NCBI GenBank assembly: GCA_022841545.1
Contig: JALHRF010000031.1
Coordinates: 1 to 36,729, forward strand
Source: Bauldia sp.
GTDB lineage: Bacteria; Pseudomonadota; Alphaproteobacteria; Rhizobiales; Kaistiaceae
DNA length: 36,729 nt
Reading direction: 5' to 3'
Shown piece by piece: positions 7,391-15,708 of this stretch. Positions within the stretch are counted from its first letter, which is position 1; each line of letters opens with the position of its first letter. The notes beneath the pieces were generated by a model that did not search any database, had not been told where the DNA came from, and was given only the letters and a program-made list of their open reading frames with translations. Both the position numbers and the translations under genes were made by a program.

Positions 7391-8929
7391 ATGACCGCGT
7401 CCGCAACCGCCGCCGTGTCGTCGGGTGCTGGCGAGCCGTTCCTCAAGCTGTCGGGACTGCGCAAGACCTATCCCGGTGTCGTGGCGCTGGCCGATTTCAG
7501 CATGGAGGTACGACCTGGCGAGGTGATCGGCCTGGTCGGGGAAAACGGCGCCGGCAAGTCGACCCTGATGAAGATCCTCGGGGGCGTGGTGGCGCCCGAC
7601 CGTGGCGTCATCGAGATCGACGGCGTGCCGCATCCGACGCTGTCGGTCGCGCACTCGATGGCCGCCGGCATCGCTTTCGTCCATCAGGAACTCAACCTGT
7701 TCGACAACCTCTCCGTGGCGGCCAACGTCTATATCGGACGTGAGCCGCGGAAATTCGGGTTCCTGAAGCTGGTCGACGACGACGAGCTGGAAAAGGCGGT
7801 CCAGCCCTTTCTCGACCGGCTCGGTGCGACGTTCTCGCCGGCGACGCCGGTGGCGCGGCTTTCGATCGCCGAACAGCAGATCGTCGAGATCGCCAAGGCG
7901 CTGAGCCTCCGCTCGCGCCTGGTCATCCTCGACGAGCCGACCTCGAGCCTGCCGATCGCCGAGACCGAGAAGCTCCTGGAGGTGATCGCGGGCCTCAAGG
8001 CGCACGGCATCTCCGTGATCTTCATTTCCCACCGGCTGCATGAGGTGGTCGAGGCCTCCGACCGCGTCCTGGTGCTGCGCGACGGCAAGCTGGTGGGCAC
8101 GCTCGAGGGCGCCGACATCAACCACGATGCCATGGTCCGGCTCATGGTAGGCCGGGACCTGAAGGTCGACTACGTGCCCCCGTCGAAGCCCCGTGGCGGG
8201 GTCGTGGTGTCCGTTCGCGGCCTGCGTACGTCCACCTACCCCGCCCACGATATCGACCTCGACCTCCATGCCGGCGAGATCCTCGGACTGGCGGGCCTTG
8301 TCGGTGCGGGCCGCACGGAACTCGCCCGGGTGCTGTTCGGCATCGACCGGCCGGTGGGAGGCGGCTTCGCGCTCAACGGACAGGACGTTCACTTTTCGGC
8401 CTCCTCCGACGCCGTCGCCGCCGGCATCTTTCTCGTGCCGGAGGACCGCAAGGGCGCCGGCCTCGTGCTCGATTTCCCCATCGCCCAGAACATCACGCTC
8501 CCGAACCTCCGCGCCTACGCGAAGAACGGCCTCGTTTCCCGCGACGCCGAGCTCGCGCGCGCGCGACAGAGCCGGTCCGATCTCGACATCCGCGCCGCCG
8601 ATGTCAGCCAGCGCACGTCCTCGCTCTCCGGCGGCAACCAGCAGAAGGTCGTCCTCGCCAAGTGGCTGGCGATGAAGCCGAGGGTCTTGATCTTCGACGA
8701 GCCGACGCGGGGCATCGATGTGGGCGCGAAAGCGGAAATCTATCGCCTGATGCGCGAGCTGTCGGACTCCGGCGTCGCCGTCCTTATGATCTCCTCCGAC
8801 ATGGAGGAGGTGATCGGCGTCTCCGACCGCGTGGCGGTGATGCACGAGGGGCACATTCAGGGTACGCTCGAACGCGCCCAGTGCAGCGAAGAAAACATAC
8901 TCCGGCTGGCGGTCGGAAAGTCGATCTGA
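7391..8929 (+). CDS. Sugar ABC transporter ATPase with two nucleotide-binding domains (RbsA/MglA/XylG type)
   Basis: A 512-residue cytoplasmic ATPase with two fused ABC domains, the normal form for ribose-type importers. The first Walker A is GENGAGKST at residues 50-58; the first signature is the degenerate LSIAEQQ, and the first Walker B is LVILDEPTSSL. The second domain has the degenerate P-loop GLVGAGRTEL, usual for this family, with signature LSGGNQQKVVLAKWL and Walker B VLIFDEPTRGIDVG. The ATG at 7391 has no strong ribosome binding site. The gap from the binding-protein gene is about 100 bases and carries a strong hairpin, so lower expression than the binding protein is expected. The permease starts 15 bases after its stop. 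Confidence 0.95.
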   Translation: MTASATAAVSSGAGEPFLKLSGLRKTYPGVVALADFSMEVRPGEVIGLVGENGAGKSTLMKILGGVVAPDRGVIEIDGVPHPTLSVAHSMAAGIAFVHQELNLFDNLSVAANVYIGREPRKFGFLKLVDDDELEKAVQPFLDRLGATFSPATPVARLSIAEQQIVEIAKALSLRSRLVILDEPTSSLPIAETEKLLEVIAGLKAHGISVIFISHRLHEVVEASDRVLVLRDGKLVGTLEGADINHDAMVRLMVGRDLKVDYVPPSKPRGGVVVSVRGLRTSTYPAHDIDLDLHAGEILGLAGLVGAGRTELARVLFGIDRPVGGGFALNGQDVHFSASSDAVAAGIFLVPEDRKGAGLVLDFPIAQNITLPNLRAYAKNGLVSRDAELARARQSRSDLDIRAADVSQRTSSLSGGNQQKVVLAKWLAMKPRVLIFDEPTRGIDVGAKAEIYRLMRELSDSGVAVLMISSDMEEVIGVSDRVAVMHEGHIQGTLERAQCSEENILRLAVGKSI

Positions 8930-8944
8930 GAAACGGGGCGGCGG

Positions 8945-9985
8945 ATGCTGAAGAAAGACCTTGGGCTGCTGGTGCTGATCATCGTCGTGGGGGCGGTGGT
9001 TGCGATCATCAACCCGCGGTTTCTTTCGCCGATCAACATCGCCAACACCGCCAACCTCGTCGGCTTGTTCGGAATCTTCGCCATCGGCCAGGGCTTCGTG
9101 ATCATCACCGGCGGCATCGAGCTCTCGGTCGGCTCGATCATCGCGCTGCTCGGCGTGGTCTTCATCGACCTGATCTCCAATCACGCCGTCGCCTGGCCCA
9201 TCGCGGTGGTGGTCGTGATTCTGCTCGGCATGCTGATGGGGATGGCGCACGGGCTTCTGATCACCAAGCTCCACCTCCAACCCTTCGTCGTGACGCTGTG
9301 CGGCCTCCTGATCTACCGGGGCATCGCGCGCTTCTACACGGCGGATGCCACTGCCGGGTTCAAGTTCGGAGTGAGCTTTCCCGACCTCGAATGGCTGACG
9401 ACGGGACGCACCGACATCGTCTCGCTCATCACCGGCGGCTCGATGCAGTCGATCCCGATACCGCACGCCTTCTTCATCATGCTGGTCATCGCCGCGGTCA
9501 TGTGGGTGGTGCTGCACCGCTCCGTCTTCGGCCGCCATCTCTATGCGGTCGGGAAGAACGAGGAGGCGGCGCGCTTCTCCGGCATCCGCACCACGGTCGT
9601 CATCGTGGCGGCCTACGTGATCTGCGACGCGCTCGCGGCGCTCTCATCGATCTTCTTCGCCATGTATACCCGCTCGATCCTGCCTTCCGGCCACGGCAAC
9701 TTCTACGAGCTCTACGCCATCGCCGCGGCGGTCCTCGGCGGCTTCTCGCTCCGTGGCGGCGAGGGCTCGATCATCGGCGTCGTGCTCGGCACCATACTTC
9801 TGCAGGTGCTCCAGAACCTCGTGAACCTCCTCGGCATCCCGTCGTCGCTCAACTTCGCGGTCATGGGCTCGGTCATCCTGATCGGCGTCATCGCCGACCA
9901 GCAGTTCGCCCTGTTCCGCAAGCGACGCGAGATCACGAAGCAGCGCCTCGCGGCAGCCAAGCCCGCGGCCGAAGCGGCTGAGTGA
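8945..9985 (+). CDS. Sugar ABC transporter permease (RbsC type)
   Basis: A 346-residue integral membrane protein of the BPD_transp_2 family, which forms the channel of ribose/xylose importers as a homodimer. The family signature GQGFVIITGGIELSVGS is present near residues 50-66, and YAIAAAVLGGFSLRGGEGS is the usual late loop that contacts the ATPase. The start at ATG 8945 follows GGGGCGGCGG, which can serve as a ribosome binding site. It is the last gene of the operon. Its stop at 9985 is followed within 40 bases by the end of a convergent toxin remnant, with no clear terminator between them. Confidence 0.94.
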   Translation: MLKKDLGLLVLIIVVGAVVAIINPRFLSPINIANTANLVGLFGIFAIGQGFVIITGGIELSVGSIIALLGVVFIDLISNHAVAWPIAVVVVILLGMLMGMAHGLLITKLHLQPFVVTLCGLLIYRGIARFYTADATAGFKFGVSFPDLEWLTTGRTDIVSLITGGSMQSIPIPHAFFIMLVIAAVMWVVLHRSVFGRHLYAVGKNEEAARFSGIRTTVVIVAAYVICDALAALSSIFFAMYTRSILPSGHGNFYELYAIAAAVLGGFSLRGGEGSIIGVVLGTILLQVLQNLVNLLGIPSSLNFAVMGSVILIGVIADQQFALFRKRREITKQRLAAAKPAAEAAE

Positions 9986-10022
9986 GCGCGGGCTGCATTT
10001 GACGCAAGAGTGAATGCTCCGA

Positions 10023-10302
10023 CTACACCCACGGCTCGCGGGATGAGTGCCGAATGTGGAGGATCCAGACTTCGTCGCCGGCGACTTCGTAGTAGACGCT
10101 GTACGGGTATCGGACGATTGCGAGTTCGCGGACCTGCGGTTCGTCGGTTTCGGGCGCCATCAGGGGAAAATCGGCAAGGCGGTTGATCGCGGCGACGATC
10201 CGCGCCTTGACCGCTCTGGCGCCACCGGGCGACCGTTCGTTCAGCCACTCAAAAAATTTCGTCGAGATCGCGTCGAGCTTGCGGCGTGTACCGGACCTTC
10301 AT
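10023..10302 (-). pseudogene. ParE/RelE-family toxin, frameshifted
   Basis: Reading from the ATG at 10302 gives MKVRYTPQARRDLDEIF and then a stop. Removing one base from the run of six T on the coding strand (plus-strand A run 10251-10256) restores EWLNERSPGGARAV, then RIVAAINRLADFPLMAPE and RYPYSVYYEVAGDEVWILHI up to the stop at 10023. That is a full ParE-type toxin of 92 residues. The start overlaps the antitoxin stop by ATGA, the usual toxin-antitoxin coupling. The rest of the gene shows no other damage, so the shift is recent, is a sequencing error in a homopolymer, or is bypassed by slippage. ParE toxins act on gyrase; relatives act on mRNA at the ribosome. Confidence 0.85.
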
Positions 10303-10526
10303 ACGCCCTGGCGTTTGAAGAAGGCAGCCATGTCGTCATCACTGACGAACTCACCGCGTCGTGCCTGCTCTTGTCCGCGGCGCACCGCCTCTCGGGTCTC
10401 GTCATCGAGCTCTACGGGCTCGCCCTGCCTTGCGGCCACCGAGAACAGCATCTCTGCCGCTTCGTCCTGCTCCGCCTCGGGAAGCTGGCGCACCTTGGCA
10501 ATGGCTTCTTCAAGCAATTTTGTCAT
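10299..10526 (-). CDS. Small antitoxin of a ParD/RelB-like toxin-antitoxin pair
   Basis: A 75-residue acidic protein (start MTKLLEEAIAKVRQLPEAEQ) with an N-terminal helix of the type seen in small addiction-module proteins and a C-terminal acidic stretch (RRGEFVSDDDMAAFFKRQGV) that would wrap around the toxin. Its stop overlaps the toxin start by ATGA. It begins 27 bases after the stop of the RND pump gene on the same strand, so it may be read from the pump promoter as well as its own. It is intact although the toxin reading frame is broken. I am confident of the role from context and the C-terminal pattern, and less sure of the exact antitoxin family. Confidence 0.8.
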   Translation of the reverse strand: MTKLLEEAIAKVRQLPEAEQDEAAEMLFSVAARQGEPVELDDETREAVRRGQEQARRGEFVSDDDMAAFFKRQGV

Positions 10527-10553
10527 GAGGAAGCCCTGGCACGAATTCGCACC

Positions 10554-13500
10554 CTACTCCGCCGGGCCGGGATGTCCGTCCATGGTGCGGGCGTGGACCG
10601 GGGCGCCTGAGGCCGTTGCCGTCGGCTTCTTCTTGCGGATTCGGTCCCAGCCCCGCCGGATCTTGGCGATGAAGGCGAGCTGCGCCGGCGTCACCACCAG
10701 CGTCAGGATCGTCGCGAAGGAGAGGCCGAACACGATCGACGTCGAGAGCTGGATCCACCACTGCGTGGACGGCGCGCCGATGGTGATCTCGCGGTGGACG
10801 AAGTTGACGGTGAGGCCGAAGGCGATGGGCAGCACGCCGAGCACGGCCGCGCCTGCGGTCAGCAGCACGGGCCGGGCGCGTTCGCGGCAGGTTCTGAGGA
10901 TGGCCTCCTCGACCGGCACGCCTTCCTTCCGCAATCGGTCATAGGTGTCGATCAGCACGATGTTGTTGTTGGTGACGATGCCAGCCAGCGCGATGATGCC
11001 GATGCCGTTCATGACGATGCCGAACGGCTGTCCCATGATCATCAGGCCGAGGAACACGCCGATCGTCGACAGGATGATCGCGAAGAGGATCAGCATCACG
11101 CTCGACAGCTTGTTGAACTGGGCGAGCAGCACCGCGAAGATCAGGAAGATCGCGGCGCCGAAGGCGTTGACCAGGAATGCGCCGGCTTCCGCGCTCTCCT
11201 CGTCCTCGCCGGTCAGCTTCCATTGGACCTGGCCGCCGAAATCCTCGTTGGCGAGTTCGGCTGCGATCGCCTGGGTGATCGCCGCGGTTTGCACGCCCTC
11301 GGCGAGGTTGGCGGTGACGGTGATGACGCGCTTGCCGTCGATCCGGTTGATGATGCCGGTGCGCGAGGCGGGGACGCGCTCGATGAAGTTGCCGATCGGC
11401 ACGCCGCCCGCCGGCGTCTGCACGAGGAGGTCGTCGATCTGGTTCAGCGTCCGCCGGTCTTCGGGAACGCGGATGATGATGTCGACCGGCGTGTCGCTCG
11501 ACTGCGGCCGGTAGTCGGTGATCTTGAGGCCGTTGGTGACGAGCCGCACCGCGGCGCCGACGCCGCCGACCCCGATCCCGTACTTGGCCGCTTCCGCCTT
11601 GTCGATCTCGAGCCGCCAGTCGATGCCGGGCATGGGGAGGCCGTTGTCCAGGTCGCGGATCTCCGGCCGTTGCGCCAGCCGGTCGGCGACGTCGAGCGCC
11701 GCCTGACGGAGCGCCTCGGGGTTGTGGCTGGTGAGCTGGACCTGGATCGGCTTGCCGGTCGGCGGCCCGGCGGCGGGCGCCGTCACTTCCACCTTGATGC
11801 CGGGGATGTCGGCCGTCTTGGCCCGAATCTCGTCCATGATCTCGCCCGCCGGCCGGCGCTCCCGCCAGTCGACGAACTCGAACTGGATCTGGCCGATCAC
11901 GTCCTCGGTGATCTGGTCGTTGCCCTGGCCCATGTCGCCGGACCGGGCGTAGACGCTGGACAGCTCCTCCATGTCGAGGATGCGGCTTTCGACCGAGCGC
12001 ACCAGCCGGTCCTTCTCGGAGAGCGAGAGGTTGCCACGGGCGTGGACCAATACCAGCCCGACGTCCGGCTCGACATTGGGGAAGAACTCGACGCCCTTGC
12101 CGAGCCCGCCGGCGAAATAGGCGTAAGGCACCCCGATCAAGAGCACGATCGAGAGCAGGATGGTGATCCCGGGATGGCGGATGGCGAGCCGCACGGTCCT
12201 GATGTAGGGGCCGTCGCGCCGGGCATGGGTCTGATGGTGCATCGGCTCGGCCTTGCCGATCAGCGCGCCGAGCGTCGGGGTGAAGATCAGCGCCGCCACC
12301 AACGATGCGGAGAGGGTCGCGATGAGGGTCAGCGGCATGTAGCCCATGAACTGGCCGACGATTCCCGGCCAGAACAGGAGCGGCGAGAAGGCGGCGATGC
12401 GGGTCAGCGTCGCAGCGACCACCGGGCCGGTCATGCGCGCCGCGGCATAGGCGTAGGCCTCGCGCGGTTTCATCCCCTCGCTCATCCGCCGCTCGGCGAA
12501 TTCCGACACGATGATGGCGTCGTCGACCAGCATGCCGACCGCCAGGATGAGGCTGAACAGAACGACGATGTTGAGCGTCATCCCCGCCATGCTGAGGCCG
12601 AGAATGCCGACCAGGAACGAGAACGGGATGGCGATGCCGATGAAGATCGAGGCGCGCCCGCCGAGGAAGAACAGGATGATCACGACGACCAGGATGATCG
12701 CGGTGATGACGCTGTTCTGAAGCTCGGTCAGCATCTCGTTGATGAACTTGGACTGGTCCTGGAGGAAGGCGACCTGCAGCGTCTCGGGCCATGTCGCCTC
12801 GAGCTCCGCGACGGCCGCCCGCGTGCCCTCGACCACCTCGATCAGGTTGGCGCCGGCGCGCTTGACGACCTCGATGGTCACCGCCGGCTGACCGTCGACG
12901 CGGGTGATCGAGGTGGCGTCCTTGAAGGTCGGCTTGATCACCGCGACGTCGCCGAGTGTGACCACGGTGGAGGCCGACGACGCCACGGGAATCGCGAGCA
13001 CGTCCTCCGGTGACTCGATCAGCGCCGGCACCTTGACGCCGAAGCGGCCCTGCGCCCCCTCGATCGATCCGGCGGCGACGAGGCTGTTGCCCTGCGCGGC
13101 GGCGATGGCGAACGTCTCCAGCGAGACGCCGTAGCTCTTGAGGAGCATTGGCTCGGCGATGATCTCCACCACCTCGTCGCGGGTGCCCTTGAGATCGGCG
13201 GAGAGCACGCCCGGGACCTGCTCGATCGCGTCCTGCGCCTGCTGGGCGATGGTAAGGAGCGCGCGTTCCGAGAGGTCGCCGGAGAGGGCGACGACGATCA
13301 CCGGGAACAGGCTGAAATTGACTTCGTTGACGCTGGGCTCGTCCGCGTCGGCGGGCAGTTCCGCGCGCGCATCGTCGACCTTGGCGCGCACGTCCTGGAG
13401 CGCCACGTCGGGATCGAACCCGGCCTCGAACTCGAGGAGCACGTAGCCGCCGCCCTCGAAGCCGGCCGACGTCATCTCCTTGAGGTTGCCGATCGACTTG

Positions 13501-13715
13501 AGCGCCGTCTCCAGCGGCCGCACCAGCAGCCGCTCCGCGTCGTCCGGCGAGATGCCCGCCATCGTGACGTTGACGTAGACGATCGGGATCGTGATGTCCG
13601 GGTTCGCCTCCTTGGGAATGGACAGATAGGAGGCCCATCCCGCCGCGAGCAGGAAGACGAGGATGGCGAGCGTCAGCCGCGCATGGCTGACCGCATAGTC
13701 GACGATCTTCCTCAC
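10554..13715 (-). CDS. RND efflux permease, second system
   Basis: A 1053-residue RND pump of normal length with the usual duplicated layout. The first membrane helix is at about 12-32, periplasmic domains follow, and a membrane bundle begins near 338. The TM4 aspartates are present as GMLVDDAIIVSEF (Asp398-Asp399). The TM10 position that carries the conserved lysine in AcrB reads GIVTNNNIVLID (Asn916-918), as in a separate RND subgroup, so proton coupling must use other residues there. The start is GTG at 13715, which overlaps the adaptor stop as GTGA, so translation is coupled. The C-terminal tail is basic and cytoplasmic. A small antitoxin gene follows. Substrate unknown. Confidence 0.94.
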   Translation of the reverse strand: MRKIVDYAVSHARLTLAILVFLLAAGWASYLSIPKEANPDITIPIVYVNVTMAGISPDDAERLLVRPLETALKSIGNLKEMTSAGFEGGGYVLLEFEAGFDPDVALQDVRAKVDDARAELPADADEPSVNEVNFSLFPVIVVALSGDLSERALLTIAQQAQDAIEQVPGVLSADLKGTRDEVVEIIAEPMLLKSYGVSLETFAIAAAQGNSLVAAGSIEGAQGRFGVKVPALIESPEDVLAIPVASSASTVVTLGDVAVIKPTFKDATSITRVDGQPAVTIEVVKRAGANLIEVVEGTRAAVAELEATWPETLQVAFLQDQSKFINEMLTELQNSVITAIILVVVIILFFLGGRASIFIGIAIPFSFLVGILGLSMAGMTLNIVVLFSLILAVGMLVDDAIIVSEFAERRMSEGMKPREAYAYAAARMTGPVVAATLTRIAAFSPLLFWPGIVGQFMGYMPLTLIATLSASLVAALIFTPTLGALIGKAEPMHHQTHARRDGPYIRTVRLAIRHPGITILLSIVLLIGVPYAYFAGGLGKGVEFFPNVEPDVGLVLVHARGNLSLSEKDRLVRSVESRILDMEELSSVYARSGDMGQGNDQITEDVIGQIQFEFVDWRERRPAGEIMDEIRAKTADIPGIKVEVTAPAAGPPTGKPIQVQLTSHNPEALRQAALDVADRLAQRPEIRDLDNGLPMPGIDWRLEIDKAEAAKYGIGVGGVGAAVRLVTNGLKITDYRPQSSDTPVDIIIRVPEDRRTLNQIDDLLVQTPAGGVPIGNFIERVPASRTGIINRIDGKRVITVTANLAEGVQTAAITQAIAAELANEDFGGQVQWKLTGEDEESAEAGAFLVNAFGAAIFLIFAVLLAQFNKLSSVMLILFAIILSTIGVFLGLMIMGQPFGIVMNGIGIIALAGIVTNNNIVLIDTYDRLRKEGVPVEEAILRTCRERARPVLLTAGAAVLGVLPIAFGLTVNFVHREITIGAPSTQWWIQLSTSIVFGLSFATILTLVVTPAQLAFIAKIRRGWDRIRKKKPTATASGAPVHARTMDGHPGPAE

Positions 13716-14824
13716 GCCGGCGGCTCCGGCCGCGTCGCGTCGGCGACGAGAACGGCCTCGACCTGGTCGCCGTCCCGGACGAAGTCCTGGCCCACGACGA
13801 TTACGCGGGTCGGTTCGCTGACGCCGGTCACCCAGACCGAATCCAGTCCGTCATCGACGATCGTCACGGGCAGGAACTGCGCGCGGCTCTCGGCGTCGAC
13901 GACCCGTATGCCGAGGCCGCCCTCGTCGTCGAAGATGAGCGCCGAGCGCGGGACTGCCGCCGCCTCGATCGGGGCGGTCTCGACCACCATCTCGCAGGTC
14001 ACGCCATCGCCCACCGTTGCGTCAGGGTTCGCCATGCGCGCCTGGACGGGGTAGGTCCGTGTCGCCTGGTCGGCGCTGACGCCGACGTAGCTCACCGTTC
14101 CGGTCTTGAGCGTGCCGTCGATGAATCGCACCGACACCGGCTGGTCGACCCGTATGTTGCCGCGCTCGCGCTCGCTCACCGCGCCGACGGCCAGCATAGG
14201 GTCCGGATCGACGATGGTTGCGATCTCGGCGCCCGGCTGAATGGCCTGTCCGAGTTGCACCGGAACGGTCTCGATGAGTCCGGCGATCGGCGATCGGATG
14301 ATCGCGCGGTCGGCCTCGGCCTCGGCGGTGGAAACGGCGGCTCGGGCTGCGGCGACGGCGGCCTCGAGTGCCACGAGCTGGTTCTTCGGCGCCTGGCCCT
14401 TGTCGATCAGGGACTTGATCGCGTCATATTCCGCGATGCGCTGGTCGAGAAGCGCCTGCGCCTGCAAAACCGCCGACTCGCGCCCCTCATCGGAGAGGGT
14501 CGCGATGGTCTCGCCGGCGCTCACCAGGTCGCCGCGATCCACGTTGAGTTCGATGATGATGCCGTTCGCCCGCGCCACGGCGATGGAACTGTTGTCCGCC
14601 TCGGTGGTGCAGGAGAGGGTAATGTTGCGCTGGTGCGATTCCGGGGTCGTCGCCGCGACCGTCACCTTCTGGACCGGTACCATCGGCGTCTCGGTCACGG
14701 GAGTCGCTTCCGTCTCGCCTTCGTGGGCGCTCGGCGCGAATACGCCCGAGGCAATCCACCCGGCCGCCCCGAGCAGGATGAGGACCGAGATGATGCGGCT
14801 CGGCTTGAAGATAGCAGAAGCCAT
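13712..14824 (-). CDS. RND efflux periplasmic adaptor, second system
   Basis: A 370-residue membrane fusion protein. An N-terminal membrane anchor lies at about residues 12-31 (ISVLILLGAAGWIASGVFA), with no lipobox. The lipoyl half-motifs are GIIIELNVDRGDLVSAGETI (about 89-108) and RAIIRSPIAGLIETVPVQLG. Between them is a short alpha-helical hairpin rich in Ala and Glu. The beta-barrel and membrane-proximal parts end the protein. It overlaps the pump gene by 4 bases. The unusual words are a single early cysteine (Cys68, SCTTEAD) and a short hairpin, which suggests a pump without a long periplasmic tunnel. The start at ATG 14824 faces a 326-base divergent promoter region that holds a perfect 17-base palindrome. 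Confidence 0.93.
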   Translation of the reverse strand: MASAIFKPSRIISVLILLGAAGWIASGVFAPSAHEGETEATPVTETPMVPVQKVTVAATTPESHQRNITLSCTTEADNSSIAVARANGIIIELNVDRGDLVSAGETIATLSDEGRESAVLQAQALLDQRIAEYDAIKSLIDKGQAPKNQLVALEAAVAAARAAVSTAEAEADRAIIRSPIAGLIETVPVQLGQAIQPGAEIATIVDPDPMLAVGAVSERERGNIRVDQPVSVRFIDGTLKTGTVSYVGVSADQATRTYPVQARMANPDATVGDGVTCEMVVETAPIEAAAVPRSALIFDDEGGLGIRVVDAESRAQFLPVTIVDDGLDSVWVTGVSEPTRVIVVGQDFVRDGDQVEAVLVADATRPEPPA

Positions 14825-14894
14825 GACTTTTCACCGAATTTGACGCTTTCCCGCAGAAAGCCGTCGTGCCCCCAAGACCCATCGGCCCATATAG

Positions 14895-14911
14895 CTATTG
14901 CATCGCAATAG
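14895..14911. promoter_or_regulatory. Perfect 17-base palindrome, probable operator of the second RND operon
   Basis: CTATTGC-ATC-GCAATAG, 7-base arms with a 3-base centre, about 70-85 bases upstream of the adaptor start on the minus strand. This is the usual place and size for a TetR- or MarR-type repressor site in front of RND operons. No such regulator gene is present in the window, so the binding protein is unknown. Confidence 0.5.
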
Positions 14912-15089
14912 TTGAACGGGAATCGTGAATAATTCGCGGGCTGCCATGCATTATCGTAAGTGCATTGCAGAAAGCGCGGCACGGATGCGCAACCGCGCTT
15001 GTTGAGTCGGACTTAGCGTCACTTGGACCGGCTTCGGGTGTCGACGGCCCAGCTTGACGGCGCGCAATATCGTCGCGACAAGTGACGAA

Positions 15090-15118
15090 GGCAACCTGGG
15101 AGGTGTGACGGGCGTCAC
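15090..15118 (+). promoter_or_regulatory. Probable ECF-type promoter of the SigK-like/RskA-like operon
   Basis: GGCAAC (15090-15095), 17 bases, CGTCAC (15113-15118). The AAC and CGT cores are typical of ECF promoters. The gene upstream of the fasciclin protein has TGAAAC, 17 bases, CGTAAC on the other strand, i.e. the same pattern and spacing. This suggests that the sigma factor reads its own promoter and the fasciclin promoter. Confidence 0.5.
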
Positions 15119-15119
15119 G
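15104..15119. promoter_or_regulatory. CRP/FNR-type dyad overlapping the ECF promoter
   Basis: TGTGA-N6-TCACG with the perfect core GTGACG-GG-CGTCAC (15105-15118). It matches the half-site and spacing of cAMP-receptor-type sites and overlaps the presumed -10 element, where a bound protein would block transcription. No regulator gene is nearby, so the match rests on sequence shape alone. Confidence 0.35.
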
Positions 15120-15150
15120 CTGCTGACAGGTTCTGACGTCGGACGCGCCG

Positions 15151-15708
15151 GTGAGCGGTACCCAGCAGGAACTGGTTTCGCTGATGCTGTCGGTGGCGAA
15201 CGGCGACCGCCGCGCCTTCGCAATCCTTTTCGACCGCACGTCCGCGAAACTCAACGCCAGTGTGCGCCGTATCTTGCGGAGTGAAGCCGCCGTCGAGGAT
15301 GCGGTACAGGAAGCCTACATGCGCATCTGGCGCCGCGCCGCCGACTTCGACCCGAGCATCGCTTCGCCCATCGCGTGGATGACGACGATTGCCCGACACG
15401 CCGCCATCGACAGTGTCCGCCGTGGTGCGGAGCGGGTGTCGGCGGCGGGGGAGGCGATCGACGCCGATATGGCGGATCGGCTGGCCGACCCGGCGGGCGC
15501 GGTCGAGCCGCTCGCCACCGGCGATCAACTCCAGACCTGTCTCGACCGGCTCGAAGTGGACAAACGGGGCATGGTGCTCCTCGCCTATTGCTACGGCTGG
15601 AGCCGCGAGGAACTGGCGGGCCGGTTCGACCGGCCGGTGGCGACGGTGAAGACGATCCTGAGGCGCAGCCTCATCGTGTTGAAGGAATGCCTCGGTGGCG
15701 GACGCTGA
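15151..15708 (+). CDS. ECF sigma factor, SigK-like, paired with RskA-type anti-sigma
   Basis: A 185-residue ECF sigma factor. Region 2 runs from about residue 12 to 95 with EAAVEDAVQEAYMRIWRRAADF and WMTTIARHAAIDSVRRG. Region 4 runs from about 125 to 182 with RLEVDKRGMVLLAYCYGWSR and a helix-turn-helix (EELAGRFDRPVATVKTILRR). The start is GTG 15151; no strong ribosome binding site is visible, so a slightly different start is possible. The gene overlaps the anti-sigma gene by 14 bases. Pairing with an RskA-type anti-sigma and a fasciclin gene nearby recalls mycobacterial SigK, which controls the fasciclin-domain antigens MPT70/MPT83. Confidence 0.92.
   Translation: MSGTQQELVSLMLSVANGDRRAFAILFDRTSAKLNASVRRILRSEAAVEDAVQEAYMRIWRRAADFDPSIASPIAWMTTIARHAAIDSVRRGAERVSAAGEAIDADMADRLADPAGAVEPLATGDQLQTCLDRLEVDKRGMVLLAYCYGWSREELAGRFDRPVATVKTILRRSLIVLKECLGGGR

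Larger units (their letters stand above)
14825..15150. other. Divergent promoter region between RND operon and ECF sigma gene
   Basis: No gene. It holds a perfect palindrome at 14895-14911, a CRP-like dyad at 15104-15119 and a good ECF-type promoter at 15090-15118, each listed separately. The 14880-14960 part is clearly richer in A and T than the surroundings, as expected for the minus-strand promoter. Confidence 0.6.

Noticed and set aside
7355-9538. 727-residue minus-strand open frame across the first ABC ATPase and permease
   Set aside because: Antisense shadow rich in Asp, His and Arg with no domain; the plus-strand genes are certain.
10794-13013. 739-residue plus-strand open frame opposite the second RND pump
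   Set aside because: Antisense shadow of a conserved pump gene; low-complexity translation.
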